From: Thalassia testudinum
Lineage: Eukaryota; Streptophyta; Magnoliopsida; Alismatales; Hydrocharitaceae
Length of the DNA stretch: 64,000 nucleotides
Assembly: GCA_037157565.1 (NCBI GenBank)
Contig: JAZHRO010000002.1
Span: 39,762,501-39,826,500 of the forward strand
Direction of reading: 5' to 3'
In this document: positions 11,207-21,561 of the stretch, one piece after another
Position numbering within the stretch: position 1 is the stretch's first letter
Layout of the letters: each line of letters opens with the position of its first letter
The notes under the pieces: generated by a model
Seen by the model: only the letters and a program-made list of their open reading frames with translations
What the model was told of the DNA's origin: nothing
Databases searched by the model: none
Translations under genes and position numbers: made by a program

Positions 11207-12402
11207 ACACCGCCCGAGAGTGAGATTGAGTTTGAAATTTCACTGGTACCAGGGACCAGCCCCATTTCTACTGCACCGTACCGGATGGCACCACTTGAAC
11301 TGCGCGAGCTCAAGTTACAGCTGCAGGACCTGTTAGAGAAGGGCTTTGTGAGGCCCAGTGCATCCCCATGGGGAGCCCCTGTGCTGTTTGTGAAGAAGCA
11401 GGGCGGTACCCTGCAACTTTGTGTTGACTACTGATAGCTGAATAGGGTCAACATCAAGAATAAGTATCCACTGCCGAGGATTGACGACCTTTTCGACTAG
11501 TTGCGAGACGCCACAGTGTTCTCCAAGATAGATCTGAGGTCGGGCTACCACCAGTTGAGGATCAGGGAGACCGACGTCTCCAAGATAGCTTTCCGTACCC
11601 GGTACGGGCACTACGAGTTCTTGGTCATGCTGTTTGGGTTGACAATGCCTCCGCTGCTTTTATGGATTTGATGAACCAGGTTTTTAGACCGTACTTGGAT
11701 TAGTTTGTGGTGGTGTTCATCGACGACGTGCTCATTTACTCGCGAGATCAGGCGCAGCATGGACAGCATTTACGGATGATCCTGGATAATTTAAGGTGAC
11801 GCAGGCTGTATGCCAAGTACAGCAAGTGCGAGTTTTGGTTGAGGCAAGTGACTTTCTTGGACCATGTGATTTCAGGGGATGGTTTGGCTGTGGATCAAAC
11901 CAAGGTTGAGGCCATACTCAGGTGGGAGAGGCCACGTACAGTGACAGAGATACGCAACTTTTTGGGACTGGCAGGTTACTATCGGCAGTTTATCAGAGGA
12001 TTCTCTCAGATTTCACGTCCTATGACCCAGCTGACTCGAAAGGATGTGCCCTTTGCCTGGACAAATGAGTGTGAGGCATGTATTCAGGAGTTGAAAGAGA
12101 GACTGACTTCAGCTCCTGTGCTTACCATCTTGGACAGTAGTGGCGGTTTTGTGGTTTACACAGATGCTTTGTTACAAGGGTTAGGGGGTGTGCTCATGCA
12201 GCGGGGTCACGTTGTCGCTTACGCTTCGCGGCAACTGAAGCACCATGAGCATAGCTACCCTACCCATGATTTAGAGCTGGCAACTATTGTCTTCGCGCTG
12301 AAGACATGGAGGCACTACCTTTACGGTGAGACTTTCGAGATTTTCACAGATCATAGGAGCCTCAGGTACTTATTTGACCATAAGGAGCTCAACATAAGAT
12401 AG
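11207..12402 (+). pseudogene. Tekay-like element 2: decayed RT and RNase H
   Basis: Begins abruptly inside pol at the residues before the RT domain (EIEFEIS) and continues through RT to RNase H, collinear with element 1. There are numerous in-frame stops: TGA-TAG in the VDYRQLN motif near 11432, TAG in FDQL near 11498, TAG at LDQF near 11700, TGA near 11797 and TAG at 12400. One base is lost near 11645 (LTNAPAAF motif), shifting the frame. The catalytic FIDD is still readable, and the segment 11839-12402 is open ([12 protein letters not shown] to HKELNIR). The gag, protease and 5' LTR are absent from the window. Confidence 0.88.
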
Positions 12403-13452
12403 AGACGTTGGCTAAAGCTCCTGAAGGACTATGACTGCAGCATCTCCTACCACCCAGGGAAGGCCAATGTGGTGGCTGATGCCTTTAGCCAGAAGGTGCC
12501 CGCCCACTTGGCCAGTCTACAGGCGCAGAGTTGGAGACTTATGGAGGAGTTGAGCAGTTGGCGACCCCGAGAGTTACAGGGGTATTGTGGGGCAGTGATA
12601 GTGACGTAGCAGACGCAACCAGAGATGATAGACCGCATCATCACAGGGCAGATGACAGATCTGTACTTATAGACGCTGCGAGATAGGGTGTTGATAGGGG
12701 ACCCAGGAGACTTTTCCTTTACAGACGAGATACTGTGCATGAGGGGACGCTTATGCGTTCCTAGGGACAAGGACTTGTTGAGAGAGCTCCTGGCTGAGGC
12801 GCATGGGTCCAGGTTCACCATTCATCTCGGGAACATAAAGATATATCATGATCTGAGACGCGACTTTTGGTGGAGAGGGATAAAGCGGGATGTTGGTGAG
12901 TTTGTGCAGTAGTGTTTGGTGTGCCAGTAGGTGAAGGTCGAGCATCAGAGGCCTGCAGGGTCGTTGCAACCACTTCCTATGCCAGAGTGGAAGTGGGAGA
13001 GCATCACCATGGACTTGGTGGTGGGTCTACTGGTTACCCAGGGAGGACACGATGCAGTCTGGGTGATAGTAGACAAGTTGACGAAGACGGCACGTTTCCT
13101 ACCGATCCGAGTCACCTTGGGACCAACACAGTTGGCAGAGAGGTATATTCGAGATGTGGTACGCCTACACGGAGTTCCTTGTGAGATTGTATCCGACAGG
13201 GATACTCGTTTTACTTCCCAATTTTGAGCTGAGTTTCAGCAGGCTTTGGGGACACGTTTGAGGTTTAGTACCGCTTACCACCTCCAGACGGACGGACAGT
13301 TAGAGTGCACCATACAGACACTAGAGGACCTTTTAAGCGCCTGTGTACTAGACTGGAGAGGCTCCTGGGAGGAGCATTTACCCCTAGCAGAGTTTGCATA
13401 TAATAATAGTTACCACTCGAGCCTCAGCATGGCACCTTACGAGGCTCTGTAA
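12403..13452 (+). pseudogene. Tekay-like element 2: decayed integrase
   Basis: Integrase collinear with element 1, retaining the full-length zinc finger spacing (HGSRFTIHLGN) that element 1 has lost. Stops interrupt it near 12607, 12670, 12910 and 12928 (two TAGs in CLVCQQVK) and at 13227, where the Trp of QFWAEF is TGA. DDE residues are visible in MDLVVG, VSDRDTRF and the LECTIQTLED segment. The last part ends in a TAA at 13450 where the family reads EALYGRK. Confidence 0.86.
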
Positions 13453-14077
13453 AGACGGAGGTGTACTACACCCTTGAGTTGGGTTGGGGACCAAGTGGGA
13501 GGTTGGCCCCAGGTTGATCCGGCAGAGTCAGGAGGTGATAGAGCAGATTCACAAACGACTCCGCATTGTCAGGAGCAGGCAGAAGAGTTACGTTGACCGG
13601 AAACGCAGAGAGGTGCAGTTCGAGGTTGGGGATCACGTCTTTCTTCGTGTTTCGCCCATGAAGGGCCTGCAGTGTTTTGTGGTGAAAGGGAAGCTTACAC
13701 CGAGGTTTGTGGGGCCCTTTGAGTCCCTGGAGTGGGTAGGACCTGTTACTTACCGGGTTGCCCTTCCTCCCCAGCTTTTTGGAGTGCACGACGTGTTCCA
13801 CGTATCCAACCTCAAGAAGTACGTCGCTGATCTTAGTCACGTTCTGAGCCACGAGAGTGTCGAGGTGGGTGACGACCTAACCTACCCCGAGAAACCAATA
13901 CAGATACTAGATAGAGCCATCTAGAGTCTGAGATGGAAGCAGGTACCTCTGGTGAAGGTCCTATGGAAAAACCAGCGGTACGAGGAGGTGACCTGGGAGC
14001 CTGAGGCAGCGATGCGAGAGCGATATTCGGAGCTTTTTGAGGGTACGTCTTTTCGGACCTACTTCGGTCCTCTTTAA
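13453..14077 (+). pseudogene. Tekay-like element 2: integrase C-terminus and chromodomain
   Basis: From about 13484 the frame is open to a TAG near 13922 (VGPRLIRQSQEV, DHVFLRVSPMKGL, VHDVFHVSNLKKYV, DDLTYPEKPIQIL), then the chromodomain (WKNQRYEEVTWEPEAAM) runs to TAA at 14075-14077. It is out of frame with the preceding integrase because of a small change around 13470. It shows the intact VFHVSNL that is frameshifted in element 1. Confidence 0.85.
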
Positions 14078-14123
14078 GTTTGTTATGCATTTTTTGTTCC
14101 TTTTTCCACACCCTAGGTAGCTT

Positions 14124-14143
14124 AAGTTTCGGGGACGAAACTT
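14124..14143 (+). other. Hairpin before 3' LTR of element 2
   Basis: AAGTTTCG, four-base loop, CGAAACTT. Identical stem to 1916-1935 of element 1, in the same position between pol and the 3' LTR. Confidence 0.75.
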
Positions 14144-14161
14144 CCTTTAAGTTTGTTATGA

Positions 14162-16990
14162 TGTAATGGCCCGTTACACTTTTGGCCATTTAAGACGTCT
14201 AGAGCTTCAGTCAGATGTCTGGACCCGTTCCCAGACATCTAAAAGTGAAATTTTTGTACTGCGCTTTGCGCTCTGCACGCGAACGGCACGCAGAGATCGT
14301 TCCCTTCTCTCTCCCTTCCTCATTCTCCCCCAAACCCTAAACCACACACCTCCTATTTATACCCCTCCTCCCCCTTCTCCTCTCCTCACACCACCAGCCA
14401 CCATCACCTCCAGATCTCCTGTGCGGCAGTGCGAGGGTGGAAGAGAGAGGTGAGTGGGGGGCGAGCGAGGGAGAGCGAGAGGAAGGAGAAGAGCGTGGGA
14501 GGAGGACCAAGGTCGGTGGAGCTTCGGTGGAGCTCGAGGAGGAGCCGGTGAGGAGCTACTCAAGCTCCTGCAGCAGCATGAGCTACCTCAAGTGGAGAGA
14601 GCTGTGAGGAGTTCCTGGTATTGAAAGTTTTCTAGTATCAGATGTCTTGAGTGGAGTCCAAACGACTGGCAGGGTACCTAGACGTCTGGAGCTAAGGCTA
14701 GACGTTTGAAAGCACATTTATTGCAAGGTACGTATCTCCCTGCGCCATGCATATCGCAACGTAGGGGTTATTGTCGGCTAACCGCGCCTACGATTGCGTA
14801 CGCAGGTGCAGCTTTGGGAAGGAACGTGGAATGCTTTCCCACGTGCTTTTGGATGTCTTAACACATCACCAGACGTCTGGAGGTGCGTCCAGACGACTAG
14901 AGACATTGTCCGACGTCTGGAACTGTCTTCAGAAGGTCGCAGTGAAGGTCTGGACGTCTGATTAGCCGCAGGAGACACAAGGTAAGATCTGACACCTTTT
15001 AAGATGTTTGGGATTATTCCGAGACGTCTGATTTTGAATAGTAGGCACGTTTTTGACTTGTTTAGGGTCTGATCGGGGTCCGTTTTACGCAAACGAAATA
15101 CCTGCACTTTCCTCTCGAGTTCCTCTATGTACTAGAGTTTGTTATACACTGTTATGAACTCTCCTTTTGTAATGTATTCTCTAGTATAGGATTTCATCCT
15201 GTTGCGCGTTTGGGGCTCGCAGAGATGTCTGGGTCTACGGTTCAAGCCCCCATTACTCCTGTGTTTTCTGGTAGAGTGGTTTAATCCTGTATTAATATTT
15301 GAATAAGAATGTGCTTGGTTGAATTGGCCAAATGGAACCCTAGGATGTGGAATGAACCGTAGAGTAGACAAATGAATGAACCGTTTGTACTGTATGGTTT
15401 ACTTACATGCGTAATGGAGATAAACTGCTAGAAATTGCCTGTAATATAATTGTGAGTTGCCTGTTAGAATATGAGCTACTGTATTTAATGAATAATTACC
15501 TGTGAAATCACTAGTTGCATGTATTGAGAATTGAATTATGAAAACACGAGCTGTCTGTATATGGATGAAAAATGAATTATGAAAGATGAGATCTGGATTG
15601 GGATAAATGAGGTGAACATGAGCATGAACCCTACAGGGAATTAGGAGTAGAACTCCTATAGATAGACGGAAACCTGGAGTGTAGACGGGAAGTGTGCTTG
15701 CCCTTGAGTACGTGGTACCAAGGAGAGCAACTGTCCCCTTTTCTGTAGAGCGGAGTTAGCCTCCCTTGGGTTGAGACCCGGGGTTAGGATTGGCCACTCT
15801 ACACCGACACCTGTTGGCCCTTGTGTATGTAGCATCGAGGCGAGCTACTAGTGTAAGGAGGGAGTTAGCCACTCCACGAGACCTGGGGTTCAGCTAGCCA
15901 CCCTACACTGACTTGTTAGACCCTCTAGGCAAACCGGGGTAGTCAGATGAGGGTGCACGGACTGTGGAGGGCTGAGACCCCTATTCTGAGAGGGCAAGGC
16001 CCTATACTGTTCCGTGCTGTATTTTGGGCGTACTCGCTAGCGGAAACGACTGACCGCGTGCCAATGCGGGGAGCTACCTGTGCGCTTATCACGCTTGCCG
16101 TAGTCACCGCTACGTCTTGACAGTGACATCGGGGTGGTTGACTGGGTGTAGGACTACTATGGGGGACTCTCCTGACCAGGAGAGCACCACGTGCACCTTC
16201 TACTCTATGGGAAAGATTGCAATCAAGATCGTTCCCACAAGGAACATGCAAGATCAAGAAATATCTGAATACTTTGAGAAATGGGTGAAACTAAAACATA
16301 TAAAACAAATAAATGGAAATGAGAATTAAACCTGTTGTTTTTACTGTTTTGTACTTAGATAATATAGATACCACTTTACTCAGTATTCGCTGACTCTGTC
16401 TTTTTGTAACACTGCTCAGGACTAGGAGTTGAGCAGCCTGAGTTTCCGGTCGTTTCATTCTGCCTGCTCGAAGTCGGTCGGGACCTCGGTTTGATCAACC
16501 TCCGCTTACGCGTACCCGGCAACAGAACCGGTTGCTTCTTCAGATGTGGAATTCCAGTGTCATTCCCAGGCTTCGGGACGGAAAGAGAAAGCGGGTTTGC
16601 AACGATCAAACTTTCTCTTTGGAGTAGTCCCCTGCTTCTGAATCTGAAGTCAGAGGATGATGGGCCCAGTCGAGTCCAGCTGTAGTTTTCTTCAGCACTT
16701 CCTTTCTTTTTCTATGCTGTTGTAGTAAGTAATGGACTCTTAGTTATTGTTCTGCTACTATTGTTTACTTTCCTCTTTCTGTTGTCGTTGTTGTTGTGGT
16801 GGTATACACTGAGACAACTGTTCTATTTCCTTTATTGCTTTATACGTTTCTTCTGCTTAGTTATATTGTATACGTGAATATGGGTTACTTTCCTGCTTTT
16901 GGTTATTTCTTGTTGGACAACTAGGTCTTGGGATTAGTCAAGGCGAGCCGATCTCGGGTCCTATAGGGATCCAGGAACCAGGTCATAACA
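14162..16990 (+). repeat. 3' LTR of Tekay-like element 2
   Basis: About 2.83 kb, starting TGTAATG and ending CATAACA. The end (16910-16990) aligns with the inverse complement of 6882-6965 in element 1, so the two are the same family or close relatives. It carries a sparser AGACGTCT-like array at about 14193-15030 with many C-to-T variants (AGATGTCT, AGACATCT), consistent with a more decayed copy. The right boundary abuts the Tat-type gag. Confidence 0.85.
14354..14361 (+). promoter_or_regulatory. TATA box of element 2 LTR
   Basis: TATTTATA followed by a C/T-rich leader, about 190 bp into the LTR, after the first AGACGTCT-like sites. A reasonable U3 promoter position. Confidence 0.5.
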
Positions 16991-17443
16991 GTGGGCGAGG
17001 AACTTTGGTGGGCCAGGAGGAGCTTCCCCTTTCTGGCTACTAAGTTCTCGGTTTAGCTTCTTGAGCTGTTTGCGCAGACGGACATCCTCATCCTCCCCCA
17101 TGCGATGCCACCTTTGTTGCTCGTCTTCGAGACTTGGTTGGTAGGGCTCCCTCTGCGAGGGTTTGCCGAACTCCTGGATTTGTTTGATCTCCAGAAGTTT
17201 TTCAGTGATTGAAATTTCTTTAGCCCTAAGAGTCGCCAGCTTAGCCTAAAACTACTCCTCCCTCGCCTGCAGCTCTGGGAGGTCATGCTTGTGGTCCTCT
17301 GGTGGTTGATTAGGGACTCCCTGCTTCTCCTTGCTTGGCTCAACCAGATGGGGATGCCTCTTGGACACCGACACACTAGATTCACCCTGAGCCGACACTT
17401 TCTCAGGGCTAGCGGGAGAAGAGTTGCGAGTTGCGGGAGCCAT
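16991..17443 (-). pseudogene. Tat-type Ty3/gypsy gag N-terminus, truncated
   Basis: Starts at ATG 17443 (MAPATRNSSPASPEK) and reads through EELQAREE, two TAG codons at 17246-17254 in the same frame, then AKLATLRAKEISITEKLLEIKQ and MGEDEDVRLRKQLKKLN. Its position just after a 5' LTR and primer site marks it as gag of a gypsy element, and Tat is the best fit. The coding region ends exactly where the 3' LTR of element 2 ends (16990), so element 2 interrupts it; the remainder of the Tat element is not recognisable on the other side. Confidence 0.65.
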
Positions 17444-17485
17444 CGAGAAGACTTCAAGAGCCAGGAAATGTTATATAGTGATAAT

Positions 17486-17507
17486 CGTTCCCACAGATGA
17501 TGCCAAT
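17486..17507 (-). promoter_or_regulatory. Primer-binding region of the Tat-type element
   Basis: The minus strand reads ATTGGCATCATCTGTGGGAA directly after the LTR end, a variant of the TTGGCGCCGTCTGTGGGAA pattern familiar from plant Tat elements; the CGCCG-to-CATCA differences look like CpG decay. Confidence 0.6.
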
Positions 17508-18136
17508 TGATCAGGTCTCCAAGGATCGAAGGGCCCAACTCAACAACTCAAACAATCGGACCTCCTATGTGAACGAAGGGTTTGACCTAAGGGCTCAAGC
17601 AATCACACAAGAGGCGAAGAGTTTGGTGACCTAGTTCCACCGTAGGGGGTGTATGTCTGGGGAGAGGAGAATGCTCCTAAGTATGCACTAGTATAAAAAC
17701 ATGATCACAATCTCTCGTTTTCTCTCGAGTAGCCTAGGAGAGGTCCTCGAGGGCCTCTTTCCACTATTTATAGTGTTGGAGTTGGGCCTTCTACGAGATC
17801 TCCTAACAAGATATGCCCTCTGACAAGGTACGTGTGTTGTTAGATTATTAATTGCGGCAGCCACGTCAACATTTATTAGGGCATGGCCGTGCCATACCTT
17901 TCTCGCCGACTCTTCTAACAGATAGGGTCCTTTGGGTCTAACTGTATTTGGGCCTTCTCAGGTGTAAGCGGGTTAGATTCCTGGACCTATCTATATCTGA
18001 GTCTTTTTGGATGTAGACGGGTCAAATTCCCGAACACGTTTGCGTGCAAGACTTTTCTTGAGTCTTTTTGGGTCGGATCCTTCTTTTTGGGCCTTTCGTA
18101 GAGTTTCAGGTTCGGGGCATTTCTTACCCCTCATCA
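17508..18136 (-). repeat. 5' LTR of Tat-type element
   Basis: 629 bp bounded by TG...CA (plus strand TGATCAG to CTCATCA), directly followed on the minus strand by the primer-binding region and gag. A minus-strand TATA box (TATAAATA, 17765-17772) lies about 260 bp from the LTR end. The second LTR is not in the window. Confidence 0.65.
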
Positions 18137-19380
18137 CTATCCGAAAGTGGTAACCAACTATGCTAGAGCTCTCTTTAACCTAGGTCGAGTAGCCAGCTAC
18201 ATTCATTTAGGAGTTGGCTATTCTAGCCAAACCATGCATTGTAGGCCACCTTTTCTTTTCAAATTTCACATTATTAACATTATAACTTGCGATGGCCAAG
18301 TTTTCTACATGTGTTTACAGTATGTAAGACCCTCAATGGGTTGAAATTATAGTAGAAATGTGGAAAATCACCATGAGACTTGTGAAATCCACATGGGCAT
18401 TGTTACCATCACGTGAATAGTTATTTTTTAATGTAAAGCAAACTAATTTTGGCTAGAATAGATGCAACCAAGACATAGCCAACTATGAGAAGTCGTGAGA
18501 TACCTTATATAAATAGATTTCAAGTATTTTCTGGGAAAATTGCTTTGGAATCAATTGATTTCAGAGAAAATGATGCAAATGAGAGAGATCTGCTCTACAT
18601 TAAAGAATCAGGGATTTCTTTGCAATAAGAATGTAGATTGTCACATACTTGGTATCACTAGAAAGTAGAAGAAACAAACACTTCACTCGACATCTCCTCC
18701 CGTGCTTAGCAAGAGTATGTAAGAAAGTTTTTTCTTCGGAATCAAAGCTATTAGTTAGCTTTCTTGATTTAATTCTAAGCATGTGCTGAGTTCTTATGGA
18801 CATGTTCATATGAATATGATATGCACGTGAGTTCTAGGGAGATAGTTCCTAAACCACTTCCTTCATGTTTTGTTGGATAAAGATAAATCTTGGTGTAAAG
18901 CATTTATTTATAACAATTAGAAAAACCCAAATTTCAATATGGACTTTTGCCTAATTTTTTGGGCTTTTAATTGAATTCTTATTTCTAAGAGCAGCTAGAA
19001 ACCTCTTTTTAAGGTCAACGAAAGTTAGGAATATATTTAAGGAGTAAATGGATCGGATTGATCCAACCCTAGATACAAGAAAAGTATCTATTGTAGTTAA
19101 ATAGCAGAGTTCAATCAACTATTTGAGTGTTGGATGGCCCCCAATTCTGTCATAGTTAGCTACACAAAGTTTGTAGTTGGTTACACAAAAATGATAACCT
19201 AAGAAATAATATAGTTGGTAGAGATTTAACATCAAAAAGTTGAGTTGGTTGCAATCCTTTTGAGGTTTAATAAACATTCATTGGCTTTTTTTAAATCATT
19301 GAAGTAAATTAGATGAACTTCATTCAATAGATCTTCCTTAAACTCTTGCTAGGAAAGAGTATTGATCTTCACCATGGCAT
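18137..19380. other. AT-rich intergenic stretch
   Basis: No gene seen. A short inverted repeat (CTATTCTAGCCAAA at 18218-18231, TTTGGCTAGAATAG at 18448-18461) with AGTTGGCT/AGCCAACT just outside suggests a degenerate MITE. Confidence 0.4.
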
Positions 19381-19960
19381 CAAACTTCTTATTACACTAA
19401 GAAAATTCATGTCCCACTAAGCTGCAAAAAGTGCAACATGTTAAGAACTTCTCATACTTCACCGGAAACATCTTTCTATTACTCTTGATGTGTGACACCA
19501 TTGGAAAAATCGGTAAATTGAAATAAAATTTCACGTTAGTAAGAATATAATTAAGGTCCCCTTTGACCATTTCCATCATATCTAAGAAGAGAACTTTACC
19601 AATTTACTTGAAAAGAGGGAAAATCACACATGCATAATTGTACTCTAAAGGAAGTTCTTCAATCCTAATCCACACTAAAAAATTAGTGAAAGTAATTGCT
19701 GAGATTGACATGGCTATGTTTGACATGGCTAAGAATGGCCACATCGTTCATGTGTAACTACGGTAAAATAATCAATAGATCTTCTTTCTCTTGAACTTAA
19801 CCTGATTGCTAACCCTTCAAAGCCAATCAAAATTTTTCAAGCCCTTTTCATATTTTCCACCAAAGTAGCTCATCTAATACTATCATATGCATGCACCTTC
19901 AAGGAGGGAAATCTTTTTCCAACAATTTGATTTTCGAGTATTGATTCATAAGAAAGGGAG
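19381..19960 (-). pseudogene. LINE ORF1 remnant (DUF4283/zinc-knuckle type)
   Basis: On the minus strand, broken frames read VWIRIEELPLEYN-like, then IGKVLFLDMMEM, then KYEKFLTCCTFCSLVGHEFS. This order (substrate-like domain followed by a CX2CX4H zinc knuckle) is that of the nucleic-acid-binding ORF1 of plant L1-type LINEs. Stops and frameshifts are frequent; no ORF2 is recognisable nearby. Confidence 0.55.
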
Positions 19961-21470
19961 AGGATTTGACCTTCTTGAATTGTTAATACACTTCATATTC
20001 TGTGGACTACCTCTTCATCTATTTCATCTATGTTTCTACCAGCAAGATATCTCATGAAAGTGGAAAAGGGTGGAGTAAATATCTCCAAGTAAAGGAAAAA
20101 GGAGAGCAATATATAGCTCCGACGGGTAGAAAGAATAATAAGCATTGGGTTCCAATCAAGCTGGAAAGGAAGGGTTGATTAATGTGAGAAAAAGAGTACA
20201 AGAGTGCACATGCATGAGAGAGAGAGAAAGAGTTACTTATTGTTTCGCTAACATGATAACATTAATTTTAAAGGTTGAATAGGAAAGTTTTGTTGTGACA
20301 TTGCACCTCCAAGATTCATAATTTATTTAGAAGTAATTTGAATATGTTATGATAAATGACCAAAATTTTTGTTTGTAGGATGCTTTGGTGCTTGTTGTTG
20401 TGTAATTACAACAGATGAAAGACTTAACATTGAATGAAATATCGTGGGATGATAAGTGAGCGAAAAAGATGAATCATTTCTTTTAACAATTATGAAGAAA
20501 ATGATAAATGTAGTTAAAGGTATAAAGTAATATGGTTAGCAATATTATCATTAACGTATATATCATAGAAGTTCTAACGTGGAGGATCTTTGCTTTGTTA
20601 TGTGATAATGGTGACAATGGGTGAAGAAATAAAGCAATGCTATTAAAATCAATATTGTAAGATATGGAACTTATTTCTGGATCAATTTTTTTTCTCCTTA
20701 CATCAAACAGCCATATTAAAATCAACATGCTTTGATTTGACCAAAATGAGATTCCCGTGGTAAAGTGATTGCTTACTTTTTATCGAGTATGAGAACAATT
20801 CTTCTCGTACATGTTCTTTAGAAAAAAGAAAATTGGTTTTCACACACTTACGTCTCTCACCAAATCAAGAATTTATTAAAAAGTAATTATATATATACCC
20901 TTATAATTATTGTAATGACATATATATAGTTTATTATCAGAGGTATGTGTGTCTGTATATATATATATACAGACACAGATACCTCTGACAATAAACTTGT
21001 ACCTTCTTTATATAAGTTTGCAATATGTATACCAAGTAATAAATATCTTATCATGCATATACATATTTTTCCTTCTCTCTTTTCACCAAAAACCTCATCC
21101 CTTTTCTCTTTTGCTAAAAGGAGACGCAGGGGCAAAAAGAGAGGCTCTTGTTGAAAGAGAATACGTATAAAAATATCATTATTATTTAGCCAAGACAGTT
21201 CGTAGAATAACTGAAAAAGTCAAATAGCTGTTTTCAAGGATATACACATAAATATAAAATACAAAAAACTATACGCGTCTTTAACGTTAATTATAGGGAC
21301 ATACCTGCAAGGAACCCTTTTTTAAACGCAATTCGGGCGGCTGCCTCAAATGGTACGCCCATCCGGCCGAGGGCTACATCTGCGGCCCATTATTATCGGA
21401 GCCCGTTTCGCAACACCCGCTAACCGGTTACCGGACCCAATCGCCCAAGGAAACCGACACCCTCCCCCCT
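19961..21470. other. AT-rich intergenic stretch upstream of the GrpE gene
   Basis: No coding sequence recognised apart from a GAGA run near 20218 and the palindrome at 20929-20996. GGCCCATTA near 21387 and CCGGTTACCGG near 21424 lie close to the GrpE promoter and could be promoter elements. Confidence 0.4.
20929..20996. repeat. 68-bp near-perfect palindrome
   Basis: The arm GTTTATTATCAGAGGTATGT is mirrored by the arm ending ACCTCTGACAATAAAC, with only about two mismatches, around a central (TA)n core. A transcript in either direction would fold into a long hairpin. It could be a tiny MITE or a cruciform-prone site. No target duplication is evident. Confidence 0.8.
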
Positions 21471-21474
21471 TGGA

Positions 21475-21484
21475 CATATATAAC
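21475..21484 (+). promoter_or_regulatory. Probable TATA box of the GrpE gene
   Basis: CATATATAAC lies 78 bp before the start codon at 21562, followed by a C/T-rich leader (CCTCTTTCCCTCCTCCCTC) usual for plant 5' untranslated regions. Confidence 0.6.
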
Positions 21485-21561
21485 CACAGCAAACCCAATC
21501 CCACCACCTTCTCCAGTTTCATTCCACCTCTTTCCCTCCTCCCTCTCCGCTGCGGCCTCGG

